A stretch of DNA of 47,548 nt from JBLHKS01 sp047620505 (GCA_047620505.1 JBLHKS010000032.1:1-47548); one strand, 5' to 3'; positions 16,411 through 25,465 are shown, counted from the first letter of the stretch. The notes: generated by a model from the sequence alone, not told the origin. Numbers and translations are program-made.

Positions 16411-17744
16411 AGATATTTCGCCAGCCCGTCTTTGGCGTGGCTGACTCGCGTATCGCAGGACAGGGACGCCAGCAGCTGCTGGGTCAGCGCGAGTTTCTGA
16501 TCGAGAAACAAATCATCGTGAGCAGGATCGTGATGCGGAATGAACCATTCTTTGACTCCGCAGCGGCTAACGAGAATGCAGGCGTTGGAGACTGAGGAAT
16601 GACCCCAGCCGACTTTATTTGGATACTCGTTTTGCGGATATTGCGCTTCGTGAATCAGCACGTCGGCCCCTTTGATGAATTCGATCACCTTGTGGTGAGT
16701 CGCGAGCAGGTCCTCAAAATATTCCGGCTGATCAGGCGGTCCGAGATAGCCCTGAATGAATTCGTTGTCCGGGATGAACACGGTGGTTCGGCCTTGGTAG
16801 GCGATTTTGTAGCCGATCGTGGCTCCAGGGTGATTGACGTACTCGCGCGAAATCGTCATGCCAGCGACTTCGATCGGATTATCATCTAGATAGACGAAAT
16901 CCACCTGAGCGCGGAAATCTTCCCACTGAACCGGGAAATAATCGCGACCGAATTGACCTCGAAAGACCGATTCGAGGTTTTCGCCGAATCCTTTGTCTCC
17001 GTAAATCGTGATCTTGGCGTTTGGAAAATAGATCGGGGCGAAAAAGGGAAAACCCTGGATGTGATCCCAGTGCGTGTGGGTCATGAAAAGGTGAATCGGG
17101 CGATTCGCGCCTTCGCCGGCGAGTTTCCCGCCCAATTCGCGAATGCCGCTGCCGGCGTCAAAAATGACGACGTCGTTCTCGGGGCCCAGATCGAATTGCA
17201 TGCAGGTCGTGTTGCCGCCGTAGTCGCAGTGGGCCGGTCCGGAAACCGGGATCGAGCCGCGAGTTCCGAGAAATCGGATCACGCCGCGGCTGGAATCGAG
17301 AACCGGCTCAAATCGCGGAGCGGCAGCAGCTGCTGATTCCGGCGCTTTCTCCAGCGGCGGCGGGGAGCCAAAGAACCGATTGACCGAGCCGATCAGCGCC
17401 TCTCGGCTCGCGGGTTTTTCGAGGTAGTCGAAAACGCCGAGTTCTTCGCCAATCCGGCGCTCGGTGGTGAAATCTTTCGTCGTGCTTAGAATCACGCCGG
17501 TTTGATCTCCGTCCGGCATCGCCCGAAGTTGCCTCAAAACATCCATGCCGTGCATTTTCGGTAGGAGAAGATCGAGCAGCACAAGGTGAGGTCGAAACTC
17601 CGCGATTTTGGCCAGGCCGGCCTCGCCATCTTCGGCAACTTCCACCTGAAACCCTTCGGATCTTAGGATTGTGGCCAGGGTGTGTGAAATGGCGCGAACG
17701 TCTTCGACGACCAAGACGCGTTTGGGTTCAGATTCCGGATGCAT
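16407..17744 (-). CDS. Response regulator with metallo-beta-lactamase-fold output domain
   Basis: A 445-aa two-part protein. Residues 8-125 are a CheY-like receiver: acidic pair ED (14-15), phospho-acceptor Asp58 in LVLLDLLLP, Thr/Ser at ILSTT and Lys110 in YLEKP. A Pro/Ala linker (128-150) leads to a metallo-beta-lactamase fold with GGNTTC, FDAGSGIRELGG, the metal motif THTHWDH (222-228), NHPG, PDNE and a late GHSS and PHHDP. This output resembles the PhnP/RNase Z-like phosphodiesterase branch; the substrate cannot be read from sequence. A receiver joined to a hydrolase and not to a DNA-binding domain suggests phosphorylation-controlled enzyme activity. No histidine kinase is adjacent. Two exact palindromes lie inside (read QQLL and AAA). 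Confidence 0.85.
   Translation of the reverse strand: MHPESEPKRVLVVEDVRAISHTLATILRSEGFQVEVAEDGEAGLAKIAEFRPHLVLLDLLLPKMHGMDVLRQLRAMPDGDQTGVILSTTKDFTTERRIGEELGVFDYLEKPASREALIGSVNRFFGSPPPLEKAPESAAAAAPRFEPVLDSSRGVIRFLGTRGSIPVSGPAHCDYGGNTTCMQFDLGPENDVVIFDAGSGIRELGGKLAGEGANRPIHLFMTHTHWDHIQGFPFFAPIYFPNAKITIYGDKGFGENLESVFRGQFGRDYFPVQWEDFRAQVDFVYLDDNPIEVAGMTISREYVNHPGATIGYKIAYQGRTTVFIPDNEFIQGYLGPPDQPEYFEDLLATHHKVIEFIKGADVLIHEAQYPQNEYPNKVGWGHSSVSNACILVSRCGVKEWFIPHHDPAHDDLFLDQKLALTQQLLASLSCDTRVSHAKDGLAKYL
16469..16482. repeat. Iterated palindrome CCAGCAGCTGCTGG, copy near end of receiver-MBL gene
   Basis: Exact 14-bp form. Read on the minus strand as TQQLLAS. Confidence 0.9.
17323..17336. repeat. Iterated palindrome, copy in the linker of receiver-MBL gene
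   Basis: Core CAGCAGCTGCTG at 17324-17335. Read on the minus strand as SAAAAAP in the linker between the receiver and hydrolase domains. Confidence 0.9.
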
Positions 17745-17880
17745 TCAATTGTTCGGTTTGCGCTGAATCGGCGGGGTGCACCTCCCAAGTTGAGCGCACG
17801 ACAGAGATTTGGCAAATCGGCATCGTCAGCGAACAAGATTCTCTTGCGGAGGAGACGCGGCCCGCCATGATGGCGAAATC

Positions 17881-18453
17881 ATGATTCGAACCATCGTGTT
17901 GTACGGCGACCCGGTTTTGCGGGAAAGAGGAGCGAAAATCAGCGAAGTGACGGACGAGATCCGGACGCTGGCTGATGATATGATCGAAACGATGGTCGAC
18001 GCGGAAGGTGTCGGCCTTGCGGCTCAACAAATTGGGAAGGCGCTGCAGATCGCAGTCGTGGACGTTTCGCATGCCGAAGAGCCAGCGACCTACATCCGAG
18101 TCAACGGAGAGGATCAGCAGCTGCTGGACCTGATGCCGTTGATTTTCATGAATCCGACGATCGAGCGCGACGGCAAACGGATTGCCGATCAAGAGGGCTG
18201 CCTCTCGTTTCCTGAAATTCGGGCCCCAATCACTCGGCCAGGGGCGATCAAAGCCAAATTAACGCGACTCGACGGTGAGGAAATCGAACTGGAAACCGAC
18301 GGCCTTCTGGCGCGCGCGATTCAGCACGAAACCGACCACTTGAACGGGATTCTTTTCATCGATCGGATGAGCGCCGCCAAAAAGGTCTCGCTGCGCAGGA
18401 CGTTGAAAGAGATGAGGAAAGAGGGCGAAGCTGAAGCGCGAAATCGAGGCTGA
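17881..18453 (+). CDS. def: Peptide deformylase
   Basis: Removes the formyl group from the N-terminal Met of nascent proteins. All three family motifs are present: GVGLAAQQIG (43-52), EGCLSFPE (105-112) and QHETDHLNG with His149, Glu150 and His153, giving the Cys-His-His metal site. The frame is open from 17809, but MIRTIVLYGDPVL at 17881 is the normal N-terminus and gives 190 aa. The usual partner fmt does not follow. One palindrome codes for DQQLLD in a short insert between motifs 1 and 2. Confidence 0.94.
   Translation: MIRTIVLYGDPVLRERGAKISEVTDEIRTLADDMIETMVDAEGVGLAAQQIGKALQIAVVDVSHAEEPATYIRVNGEDQQLLDLMPLIFMNPTIERDGKRIADQEGCLSFPEIRAPITRPGAIKAKLTRLDGEEIELETDGLLARAIQHETDHLNGILFIDRMSAAKKVSLRRTLKEMRKEGEAEARNRG
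18114..18127. repeat. Iterated palindrome, copy in def
   Basis: Core CAGCAGCTGCTG at 18115-18126. Read as DQQLLD in a region that many deformylases lack. Confidence 0.9.
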
Positions 18454-18535
18454 ACGGGGGATTCGCCGCTTTATTTTCGATCTTCGGGATTTGAGGCTTG
18501 TATTTACATCGTATTTGCGATAATCGAGCTTGCGT

Positions 18536-21500
18536 ATGCAAACGAAGAACCCGGAAACCACCCCGGCACCAAGCAAGCATCGAGCCGTTGCTCTGCTGAC
18601 AATCTTGTCGCTGGTTTCGATGCTAACGGTCTTTGTTCTGGCTCTTCATTCGCTCTCACGAACCGAGTTAGCGTCGAGCTCTCACTACTCAAATGGGATT
18701 GAAGCTGATATTTTGTCGAACACGGCGATTAACCTCGTAATTCATCAGCTGCGCTCGGCTACGGAAGGGCGGGACGGCTCCGCGGAGAATCTGGTTTGGG
18801 CTTCGCAACCTGGAATGGTTCGGACCTGGGACTCACGCGGATCATTTCATCGCGCTTTTAAGCTGTATTCGGATGATGAGCTGGTCGCCCGGGACGCGAT
18901 TGCGGCGGCGGCGGATCAGGATGATCTTTCGAATTGGTCGGACAAGAAAAACCGAGCGATCTGGGTTGATTTGAACGATCCGGTCAGGCGGGGAACGACC
19001 ACTCACTATCCGATCGTCGATCCGCGCGCGAAGATGGAGGGCGAGGGCCAGACCGTCGAAGGTTTCGACTATGACTTGGGCTCGATCAGCCGCGGTCCTC
19101 TGGACAATGAACTACCGATGCCGGTGAAATGGATCTACACCCTGGCCGATGGATCCTTGGGGACGCTGAATTCCCAGAACGATTTTGTGCCGCTGGCAGA
19201 TGGAACAAAAATGCCGACGAAGGACAATCGAATCGTCGGCCGAATTGCTTTCTGGGCGGATGACGAGAGTTCAAAAATCAACATCAACACGGCCTCAGAG
19301 CCTACTTTCTGGGACACACCGCGAGTGGCCGCCCATCAGGAGCGGAATTTCGGGAAATTTCAGCCAGGTGCTCAGGAATATCAGAGATATCCGGGTCATC
19401 CGGCGACCACGGCGCTGAGCTCGGTCCTGGCTCCCAATCGGAACCTGAGGTGGACGGATAAGGAAGTCCTCTACGATGCAGTTCCGCGGATCGCGCCGGG
19501 CGGATCAAAAGGAGGAAGTGTCGGCGTGGCGTTTTTGAAATTTCACAAATCCGCGAAGGAAGTCGTCATCGATCGCGACCGGCTTTACGCAAATGTGGAC
19601 GAATTTCTCTTTCGGCCGGACCGGACGCTGAACCGCTTTCCCATGAATATCCTCAGCCGGCCTGAGCCGGGTGTTTCTGCGCAAGCCAACCTGCTTTCGC
19701 GGACTCGGTTTTTCCTCACGGCGCATAGCCGCTCTCCGGAAGTCAACGCGTTCAACCTGCCCCGAGTCAGCATCTGGCCGACGCACCTTGAGCGCACTCA
19801 TCCCGAAACTGGCGAGCCGCTGCGCTCTGCTTTTGACGAAGCGATCCGCTTTTGCGCGACCTTGGGCGAACTCAGGGACTCACCCGAAAGCAACGACCTC
19901 AATCGCTTCCACTTTCACTTTCAGCGGGAGGACAGCGACAGCCCGACGCACGATTGGGAGAGAATTCGGCGAAATCGTGAAGTTTACGACTATCTCGCGG
20001 AATTGCTGAGGCGCAAAGTGCCCGGATACGGTCGTAGTTTTAGAGATAAATACGGCGAAGACACCGAGCAGCTGCTGACTCAGATTTTTGACTACATCCG
20101 GTCGACCAATCTTTACGACGACAATCTGGATCGGCTCTATTACACCGCTAAAGAATGGCGCAACGGCGAAGTGGCCCAGTTCACGGACGGGCGAAAACAG
20201 ACCGAGGTAAAGAAGGGGAGCAAGACGATTGAGGTGGATAGCGCAATCAATATTTGGCCAGGTCACGGTCAGGTCGCGCCGATTCAGATCAGCGAGAACA
20301 ACACCATGGGATTCGGACGATTTTACACGGTGTCCGAAGCGGGTTTTGTGTTTATCTGCAACGCGGATGCCGGGGACAAAGAGCCGTATAATGATGAAGA
20401 CAAGCTGACCGGCGGCTACATGAATTCCAACAATCCGCAATACAACTTTTCGATCGAGGAGGCGCTGGAAAAGGGCGAGAAGTCGCTTCAGGCGATGTTT
20501 TTGATGGACCTGTTTTCGCCTTCGCTTGGCTGGACGCAGCTGCGAGACGATTTCACGATTGAGGTCGACTTCGAAAGCAATTTTTCCCTCGCCGGTGAGT
20601 CGTTGGAATTGGGCGTCGACGGTGACGTTTATCAGAGTTACTGGAGCGCGATGGGCGATGGCGCGAGCTGCGCCCGTTGGGGAGGAAACATCGGATTCTG
20701 GAGCATGCTGCGTGACAGGAGATCTCCTGAAAGGACGCCGATACCGATCGACAGGGGCTACGTAGGCGAAGATGGAAGCAAGATTCGGGCATATCCGTTC
20801 ATCAGCGTTCCTGTCACTGTCGACGGAACCGGAGATACGATTGAATTCAGCGGAGGTAAGCTCGTGATCTCGATCTTTTCTGGCCACGAGCGAGACGAGG
20901 ATCCGGATTCACGTCCGCTTCTTGTTCAGAAGATCCACCTCGACTTTCCCCAAGCGACTATCCCGATGCCGCAGCTCGTCGACTACCGCTACAACGGAAG
21001 TAGCACGGGCAAAGACTGGGACAGGAACAATGTGAATTCATGGGACGAGAACGAAGAAATCAAACGCACGTCGTACCTGACCAGTGTGATTGACCCTTCT
21101 GTTTGGTGGGCGCTTCCAGCCTACGGCCCGGGAGGAGGAACTGCAGTTTTGGAAAACCGACGGGGTGCCCCGAGCCGCAATTCGGCTTCGCGAAATCTTC
21201 GCGGCGTGAACTGGCACAGAGACAGGCGTGGTCGGCAGATTTATCTTGAGACCGGTGAGCCGAAGCACAGCATCGGAGAGTCCTACGCTGGCCGACTCTC
21301 CAGAATGGGCTCGCCGACTTGGACTTTCGTTCCCGGGCGGCAGAATGGACGAGGCAAAAAACCTGGCTACGACGTGGTTCGAACGTTGGTTCCGGCTCAC
21401 GGCGACTACCGGCTCATCGCAGCCCAGCACGAAGTTTACGAAGACGAGTTCACGCCGAATCGGCACTATCACAGCCAGCGTTATCTCGCACACAGCTTTA

Positions 21501-22819
21501 GCGGTCGATTCACCAACGTCGGCGGCGTTCACGGATACGATCTTGGTCGAGGCATCGTCCAGAAGGCAAAATACAACACTAGCAGGTGGCCGGACGTTCC
21601 AGCGACCGACGTAAACTACAACCCTCGCGACCGTCGGCGGGAATATGCGGATCATCCGAACCAGCACGGTGATTTCGACAACGGGATGGGCATGGTGATT
21701 GACGGTGCTTACATAAACAAGCCGGACGAAGGCAATACGCGGGTCAATAATCGTAAATCGACCAATCAAATTCCAAAAGGAGCCCTGACCGGCACATTCA
21801 CGTGGGGCGACCAGCACCACTTTACCGGCGACGGAAGCACTTCAGATGTCGAAGGCGGAAAAGGAACTCCCTACTACAGCGGAGAGACCCAACAAGAGGC
21901 ATCAACCGCCGCCTTTTTCTCGCCAAACCGGCAAATCCCATCACCGGGGATGTTTGGTTCGCTGCCCACTGGGGTGAAGCGGGGGCTACCATGGCAAACC
22001 CTGCTTTTCCGGCCTCAGGAAAAGCATCCCGGTGCTGACAGCCCGCCGGATCACCTTCTGCTCGATCTGTTCTGGATGCCGGTCGTAGAACCCTACTCGA
22101 TCAGCGAGCCGTTCTCGACAGCCGGAAAGGTGAACTTGAATTATCAGATGCAGCCGTTCACCTACATCGAACGTTCAACCGCTTTGCGCGCTACCTTGAA
22201 ATCAGAGCGACTGTTGATCGTCCCGACCGAAAAGGCCGCTCAGTATAAGAATCCGAATGGTGCCAAAAACATGGGCAATGTGCGATTTCCAATCGATCCC
22301 GACGCCACGCTGGAACAATTCGAGGAACGGTTCGAAAAGAATGAATTATTCAAGACCGCTTCCGAAATTTGTGACGTCCATCTCGTCCCCAAGCGAGAGG
22401 AGCGGAGCCTCGACGCGCGTCGGAATGCATTCAAACTTGAAGATATGGTCAGCGGCGAATTCTGGGAACGCAACGCGCTGACCGGCGACAATTCCCGAGA
22501 ACGGCCTTACACGAATCTTTATCCAAGGCTCACGACGCAGTCGAACACCTTCCGAATTCACTACCGCGTCGAGGCCGTTCGGCAGGACTCGATGTCGCCA
22601 AAATATCCGGGCAAACTCCGGTCCGAGGAAGAATACGGCACCTTCGATCCAGATGTTGACACCGCGATCGCCGAATCTCGCGGTTCGACCCTGATTGAGC
22701 GCCGGATTGACCCGAACCATCCGCTTGTGCCCGACTACGCGACGAAACCCAATTCCACGCCGCAGTTGGACGAGTTCTTCAGTTTCCGGATCATCAGCAA
22801 GCGTCGTTTCTCGCCTTGA
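18536..22819 (+). CDS. Verru_Chthon cassette protein A-like giant protein
   Basis: About 1427 aa. The N-terminus is basic, followed by one membrane helix (about 20-42, VALLTILSLVSMLTVFVLALHSL) and SRTEL, a pilin/pseudopilin-like arrangement; the rest is predicted to lie outside. It carries the phrases KININTASEPTFWDTPR and SISEPFSTAGKVNLNYQM that I associate with the Verru_Chthon cassette A family, described in Verrucomicrobium and Chthoniobacter as the first gene of A-B-C-D cassettes. Here B, C and D are absent, so this is an orphan A. The frame opens at a TTG (18530); the ATG at 18536 is preferred. Biochemical role unknown; a link to a type II/IV-like pseudopilus is inferred from the N-terminus only. 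A near-palindrome lies at 20066-20077 (TEQLLT). Confidence 0.72.
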   Translation: MQTKNPETTPAPSKHRAVALLTILSLVSMLTVFVLALHSLSRTELASSSHYSNGIEADILSNTAINLVIHQLRSATEGRDGSAENLVWASQPGMVRTWDSRGSFHRAFKLYSDDELVARDAIAAAADQDDLSNWSDKKNRAIWVDLNDPVRRGTTTHYPIVDPRAKMEGEGQTVEGFDYDLGSISRGPLDNELPMPVKWIYTLADGSLGTLNSQNDFVPLADGTKMPTKDNRIVGRIAFWADDESSKININTASEPTFWDTPRVAAHQERNFGKFQPGAQEYQRYPGHPATTALSSVLAPNRNLRWTDKEVLYDAVPRIAPGGSKGGSVGVAFLKFHKSAKEVVIDRDRLYANVDEFLFRPDRTLNRFPMNILSRPEPGVSAQANLLSRTRFFLTAHSRSPEVNAFNLPRVSIWPTHLERTHPETGEPLRSAFDEAIRFCATLGELRDSPESNDLNRFHFHFQREDSDSPTHDWERIRRNREVYDYLAELLRRKVPGYGRSFRDKYGEDTEQLLTQIFDYIRSTNLYDDNLDRLYYTAKEWRNGEVAQFTDGRKQTEVKKGSKTIEVDSAINIWPGHGQVAPIQISENNTMGFGRFYTVSEAGFVFICNADAGDKEPYNDEDKLTGGYMNSNNPQYNFSIEEALEKGEKSLQAMFLMDLFSPSLGWTQLRDDFTIEVDFESNFSLAGESLELGVDGDVYQSYWSAMGDGASCARWGGNIGFWSMLRDRRSPERTPIPIDRGYVGEDGSKIRAYPFISVPVTVDGTGDTIEFSGGKLVISIFSGHERDEDPDSRPLLVQKIHLDFPQATIPMPQLVDYRYNGSSTGKDWDRNNVNSWDENEEIKRTSYLTSVIDPSVWWALPAYGPGGGTAVLENRRGAPSRNSASRNLRGVNWHRDRRGRQIYLETGEPKHSIGESYAGRLSRMGSPTWTFVPGRQNGRGKKPGYDVVRTLVPAHGDYRLIAAQHEVYEDEFTPNRHYHSQRYLAHSFSGRFTNVGGVHGYDLGRGIVQKAKYNTSRWPDVPATDVNYNPRDRRREYADHPNQHGDFDNGMGMVIDGAYINKPDEGNTRVNNRKSTNQIPKGALTGTFTWGDQHHFTGDGSTSDVEGGKGTPYYSGETQQEASTAAFFSPNRQIPSPGMFGSLPTGVKRGLPWQTLLFRPQEKHPGADSPPDHLLLDLFWMPVVEPYSISEPFSTAGKVNLNYQMQPFTYIERSTALRATLKSERLLIVPTEKAAQYKNPNGAKNMGNVRFPIDPDATLEQFEERFEKNELFKTASEICDVHLVPKREERSLDARRNAFKLEDMVSGEFWERNALTGDNSRERPYTNLYPRLTTQSNTFRIHYRVEAVRQDSMSPKYPGKLRSEEEYGTFDPDVDTAIAESRGSTLIERRIDPNHPLVPDYATKPNSTPQLDEFFSFRIISKRRFSP

Positions 22820-22822
22820 ATT

Positions 22823-22836
22823 CCAGCAGCTGCTGG
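22823..22836. repeat. Iterated palindrome CCAGCAGCTGCTGG, 3 bp after a stop codon
   Basis: Exact 14-bp form in the 107-bp gap between the giant protein gene and the sigma factor gene. Non-coding, with no T-run, so not an obvious terminator. Confidence 0.9.
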
Positions 22837-22926
22837 TGAGGAATCCGTCGATTTCTGAGCGAAGGATAAATTTCGGCAGCGAAGCCGAAAATTTTCGGTA
22901 GAATCTTCTAAGCTCCGCCGCCGCCC

Positions 22927-23535
22927 ATGCGTTCTGTCTCCGAAGAAAAAACCATGTCGATGCCGGCGATCAGATTGGTGTTGGAGGACACCCCAAATAT
23001 TGCACTCCAAACTCAGGAGTCCCGCGAAGCCGCGGATGACGCGCTTCGCAGTGCGATGGCTCGCTTTGAACGGCCGCTCATCGGCTACGCTCAGGGGCTG
23101 CTCGGCGAATGGGAAATGGCCCGCGACGTCGTCCAGGACACGTTCGTAAAACTCCACCGCGCGCTGAAAACTCAGGAGCCCGAAAGTCTCAAAGCATGGC
23201 TCTTCACGGTCTGCCGAAACCGCGCGCTCGATATTCTCCGCCGCGCAAAACGGATGACTTCGACTGACACCGAGATCCTCGAAGCGATCACCGATGATGC
23301 TCAGCCGAATCCGGCAAAATTGGCCGAACGGAAGGATTCCCACGACCGCGTGATGAAGTTTGTCGGTCGCCTGACCGAAAATCAGCAGGAAGTCATCCGA
23401 CTAAAATTTCAAGCCGATCTCAGCTACAAGGAAATCAGCGAAGTGACCGGCCTGAGCTCCGGAAACGTCGGCTACCTTCTCCACCACGCTCTCAAACGTT
23501 TGCGCGAATTGATGCAGGACCCCGCCACTGCCTGA
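22927..23535 (+). CDS. ECF-type RNA polymerase sigma factor
   Basis: The 202-aa protein has region 2 (about 40-110) with FERPLIGYAQGLLGEWEMARDVVQDTFVKL and the AWLFTVCRNRALDILRR segment that melts and reads the -10. After an acidic linker comes region 4 (about 135-195) with LTENQQEVIRLKFQADLSYKEISEVTGLSSGNVGYLLHHALKRLR. The first 30 residues are not family-like, so ATG at 22954 is an alternative start. It is followed after 25 bp by a membrane protein with a zinc-less anti-sigma-like N-terminus, so the pair is likely one regulatory unit. Target genes cannot be told from this window. Confidence 0.9.
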   Translation: MRSVSEEKTMSMPAIRLVLEDTPNIALQTQESREAADDALRSAMARFERPLIGYAQGLLGEWEMARDVVQDTFVKLHRALKTQEPESLKAWLFTVCRNRALDILRRAKRMTSTDTEILEAITDDAQPNPAKLAERKDSHDRVMKFVGRLTENQQEVIRLKFQADLSYKEISEVTGLSSGNVGYLLHHALKRLRELMQDPATA

Positions 23536-23560
23536 TCAACGAACCTCCGAAAATTTTCTC

Positions 23561-24958
23561 ATGAAAACGAATTTGAATCCCAATGATCCTCGCCTCACGG
23601 CCTGGACGCTCGACGAAATGAGCGATCCCGAACGGAAAACGTTCGAGACCGATCTCGAGCAGACTCCGAACAGCGAGCAGTTGCTGGACGAGGTCGCCGA
23701 CACCGCAGCTGAAGTTCGAGAAATGTTCCGGATGGAGGAAATCCGGACCGGCGAGATCGAAATTCCGGCTCTGAGCGCGACTCCAAAAAATATCATTCGC
23801 GCCGAATTCTGGACGACTCGGGCTGCGGCGATCACCGCAGCAGCTGCTGGGTTGGTCGCGGCGATCGGCGTATTTGTGCTGATCAATTCGCTCGATCTGG
23901 GCTCGGGGAACGAGCGGCTCCAAGCAAAATTGGCGGAGTACGAGGCCACCGAAGGCGACGAAAATGTGAAGCCGGAATTTCGGATCACGATTCTGCACGA
24001 GCACGCGCCGCAAACCATCATGGCTCAGCAGTTGCCGGAGTTGCCCCAGATCGAGCCGCTTCAGCCTGCCCCATTTCAACTCACAGCGCCAGATCACGAG
24101 CATTCCGATCCTCAGCCAGTGGTCGTTCCGACAGCCGAGGTTGCTGGGTTTGCCGAGGTGAAATCGCGGCCAGAATCAAAATTCTCCCTCGCGATCGGTG
24201 ATTCGAGCTATTCGCAAATCGAACAGGCGCTGACGGCCGGTCGTTTCCCGGATCAAGCGGCCGTGCGGGTCGAGGAACTCGTTAACCATTTCGCTTACGA
24301 CTACACCGAGCCCGAAAATTCTGACAACGGAGTCTCCGTTGACATGGAAGTCGCCGAATGCCCCTGGAATCCGCTTAACCGGTTGGTTCGAATCGGAATG
24401 CACGGCGCGGTGCTCGCTCGAGCCCCTTCGGACGCACCGGTTCAGGTCAATTTCAATCCGTTCAAAGTCCGCTACTATCGGCTGATCGGCTACACCGGCG
24501 GAAATCCGGAATCCGGCTCAACGGACGACGTGAATCGGCCAACCGGTCGGCAAACGATCACGGCGCTTTACGAAATCGAGCCGATCATTTCGAAACCGGC
24601 GACGAACGTTGCCAAGCCAAATCCTGAACCCGGGAACGGCCTCCTCGCGGGCTCGCAGAAGGGTGAAGCGTTTCCGTTTCCCCAGCAGCTGCTGACTCTG
24701 GAACTCGGTTCTGAGCGCGCTCAGATCAAATTGATCGATGAAGGCAAAAGCTGGCTCGAAACCAGTGATGATTTCCGCTTCGCAGCTTCGGTGGCCGCCT
24801 TCGGGATGTGGCTCTCGGGCGAGGAATCGCAGGCTCGTCTGAATCCGTCGAAGATCGCAAAAATCGCCGAGCAAAGCTTAGGCGACGATGCGAATCAGGC
24901 CGACGAACGCCGCGAATTTGTCAAACTGGCGAAACGCGCCGTTGAACTCAATCGCTGA
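23561..24958 (+). CDS. Membrane protein, YfbK-like but lacking the VWA domain; putative anti-sigma partner
   Basis: 465 aa. Residues 1-85 are cytoplasmic and acidic (LTAWTLDEMSDPERKTFE resembles anti-sigma N-termini in Verrucomicrobiota). One membrane helix spans 88-109. After a Pro/Gln-rich linker, residues 205-283 match the N-terminal domain of YfbK-type proteins (SYSQIEQAL, VRVEELVNHFAYDY, CPWNPLNRLVRIG). The sequence then jumps directly to the DUF3520-like C-terminal domain (VQVNFNPFKVRYYRLIGY, ITALYEI). In YfbK-type proteins a VWA domain of roughly 180-200 residues stands between these parts; here only about 10 residues do. The frame is intact, so this is an in-frame loss and not a broken gene. 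Two palindromes lie inside: one in the membrane helix (TAAAAG), one as PQQLLT. Confidence 0.78.
   Translation: MKTNLNPNDPRLTAWTLDEMSDPERKTFETDLEQTPNSEQLLDEVADTAAEVREMFRMEEIRTGEIEIPALSATPKNIIRAEFWTTRAAAITAAAAGLVAAIGVFVLINSLDLGSGNERLQAKLAEYEATEGDENVKPEFRITILHEHAPQTIMAQQLPELPQIEPLQPAPFQLTAPDHEHSDPQPVVVPTAEVAGFAEVKSRPESKFSLAIGDSSYSQIEQALTAGRFPDQAAVRVEELVNHFAYDYTEPENSDNGVSVDMEVAECPWNPLNRLVRIGMHGAVLARAPSDAPVQVNFNPFKVRYYRLIGYTGGNPESGSTDDVNRPTGRQTITALYEIEPIISKPATNVAKPNPEPGNGLLAGSQKGEAFPFPQQLLTLELGSERAQIKLIDEGKSWLETSDDFRFAASVAAFGMWLSGEESQARLNPSKIAKIAEQSLGDDANQADERREFVKLAKRAVELNR
23837..23850. repeat. Iterated palindrome, copy in membrane helix of YfbK-like gene
   Basis: Core CAGCAGCTGCTG at 23838-23849. 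Read as TAAAAG inside the membrane helix. Confidence 0.9.
24682..24695. repeat. Iterated palindrome, second copy in YfbK-like gene
   Basis: Core at 24683-24694. Read as PQQLLT in the C-terminal domain. Confidence 0.9.
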
Positions 24959-24973
24959 GCCGATCGGCTTCGA

Positions 24974-25402
24974 TTAAAACGGCGATTCCTCACCGGAGTC
25001 GTCGTAGTCCCCTCGCGGTTCGCTCAAATGAGATGGAGGGCCGTCTTGAACCGGCGGGGTTCCATGAGCTCCGCCTCCTTGGCCACCTCCGCCGCCGCCA
25101 CCTCCCTGAGGTTGACCACCGCCACCACCGCCGCTTTTTTCGACGCGCCAGGCGTTGAGATTCACGTAGTAGCGGCCGTTGTATTCGTTTCCGCGGATGT
25201 CGAAGGAGACTTTCACGACATCGCCGACACCATGTCCGTCCGTCAGCGCAGTTTTATCCTTCACGCATTCAAACTTGAGCATCTGCGGAAATTTTCCGTC
25301 CTCGACCTCGACGACGAATTCTCGCTTTGAAAAGCCGCTGTTAAAAGTCTGGATGTCATCGATTTGATGAATCTTGCCGTCGATTTCGAATCCTTTAGCC
25401 AT
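24974..25402 (-). CDS. DUF3127 protein, SSB-like OB fold with acidic tip
   Basis: 142 aa. Residues 1-90 match the DUF3127 pattern (IDGKIHQIDDIQTFNSGFSKREFVVEVED, then CVKDKT, GDVVKVSFDIRGNEYNGRYYVNLNAWRVEK), a small OB-fold domain also seen in Bacteroidetes proteins. Residues 91-112 are a Gly-rich linker. The last nine residues, DDSGEESPF, closely resemble the acidic, Phe-ended tip by which single-stranded-DNA-binding protein recruits partners (E. coli SSB ends DDDIPF). The layout OB fold, disordered glycine linker, acidic tip copies SSB without being SSB. Role in DNA or RNA binding is inferred. It converges with the preceding gene at a 15-bp gap. Confidence 0.82.
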   Translation of the reverse strand: MAKGFEIDGKIHQIDDIQTFNSGFSKREFVVEVEDGKFPQMLKFECVKDKTALTDGHGVGDVVKVSFDIRGNEYNGRYYVNLNAWRVEKSGGGGGGQPQGGGGGGGGQGGGAHGTPPVQDGPPSHLSEPRGDYDDSGEESPF

Positions 25403-25465
25403 GTTTTTAGTGTTCCGTTAAGGCCCTATCATTCGAACAAGATAGGCCGGGCGCAAGGAAAAATC

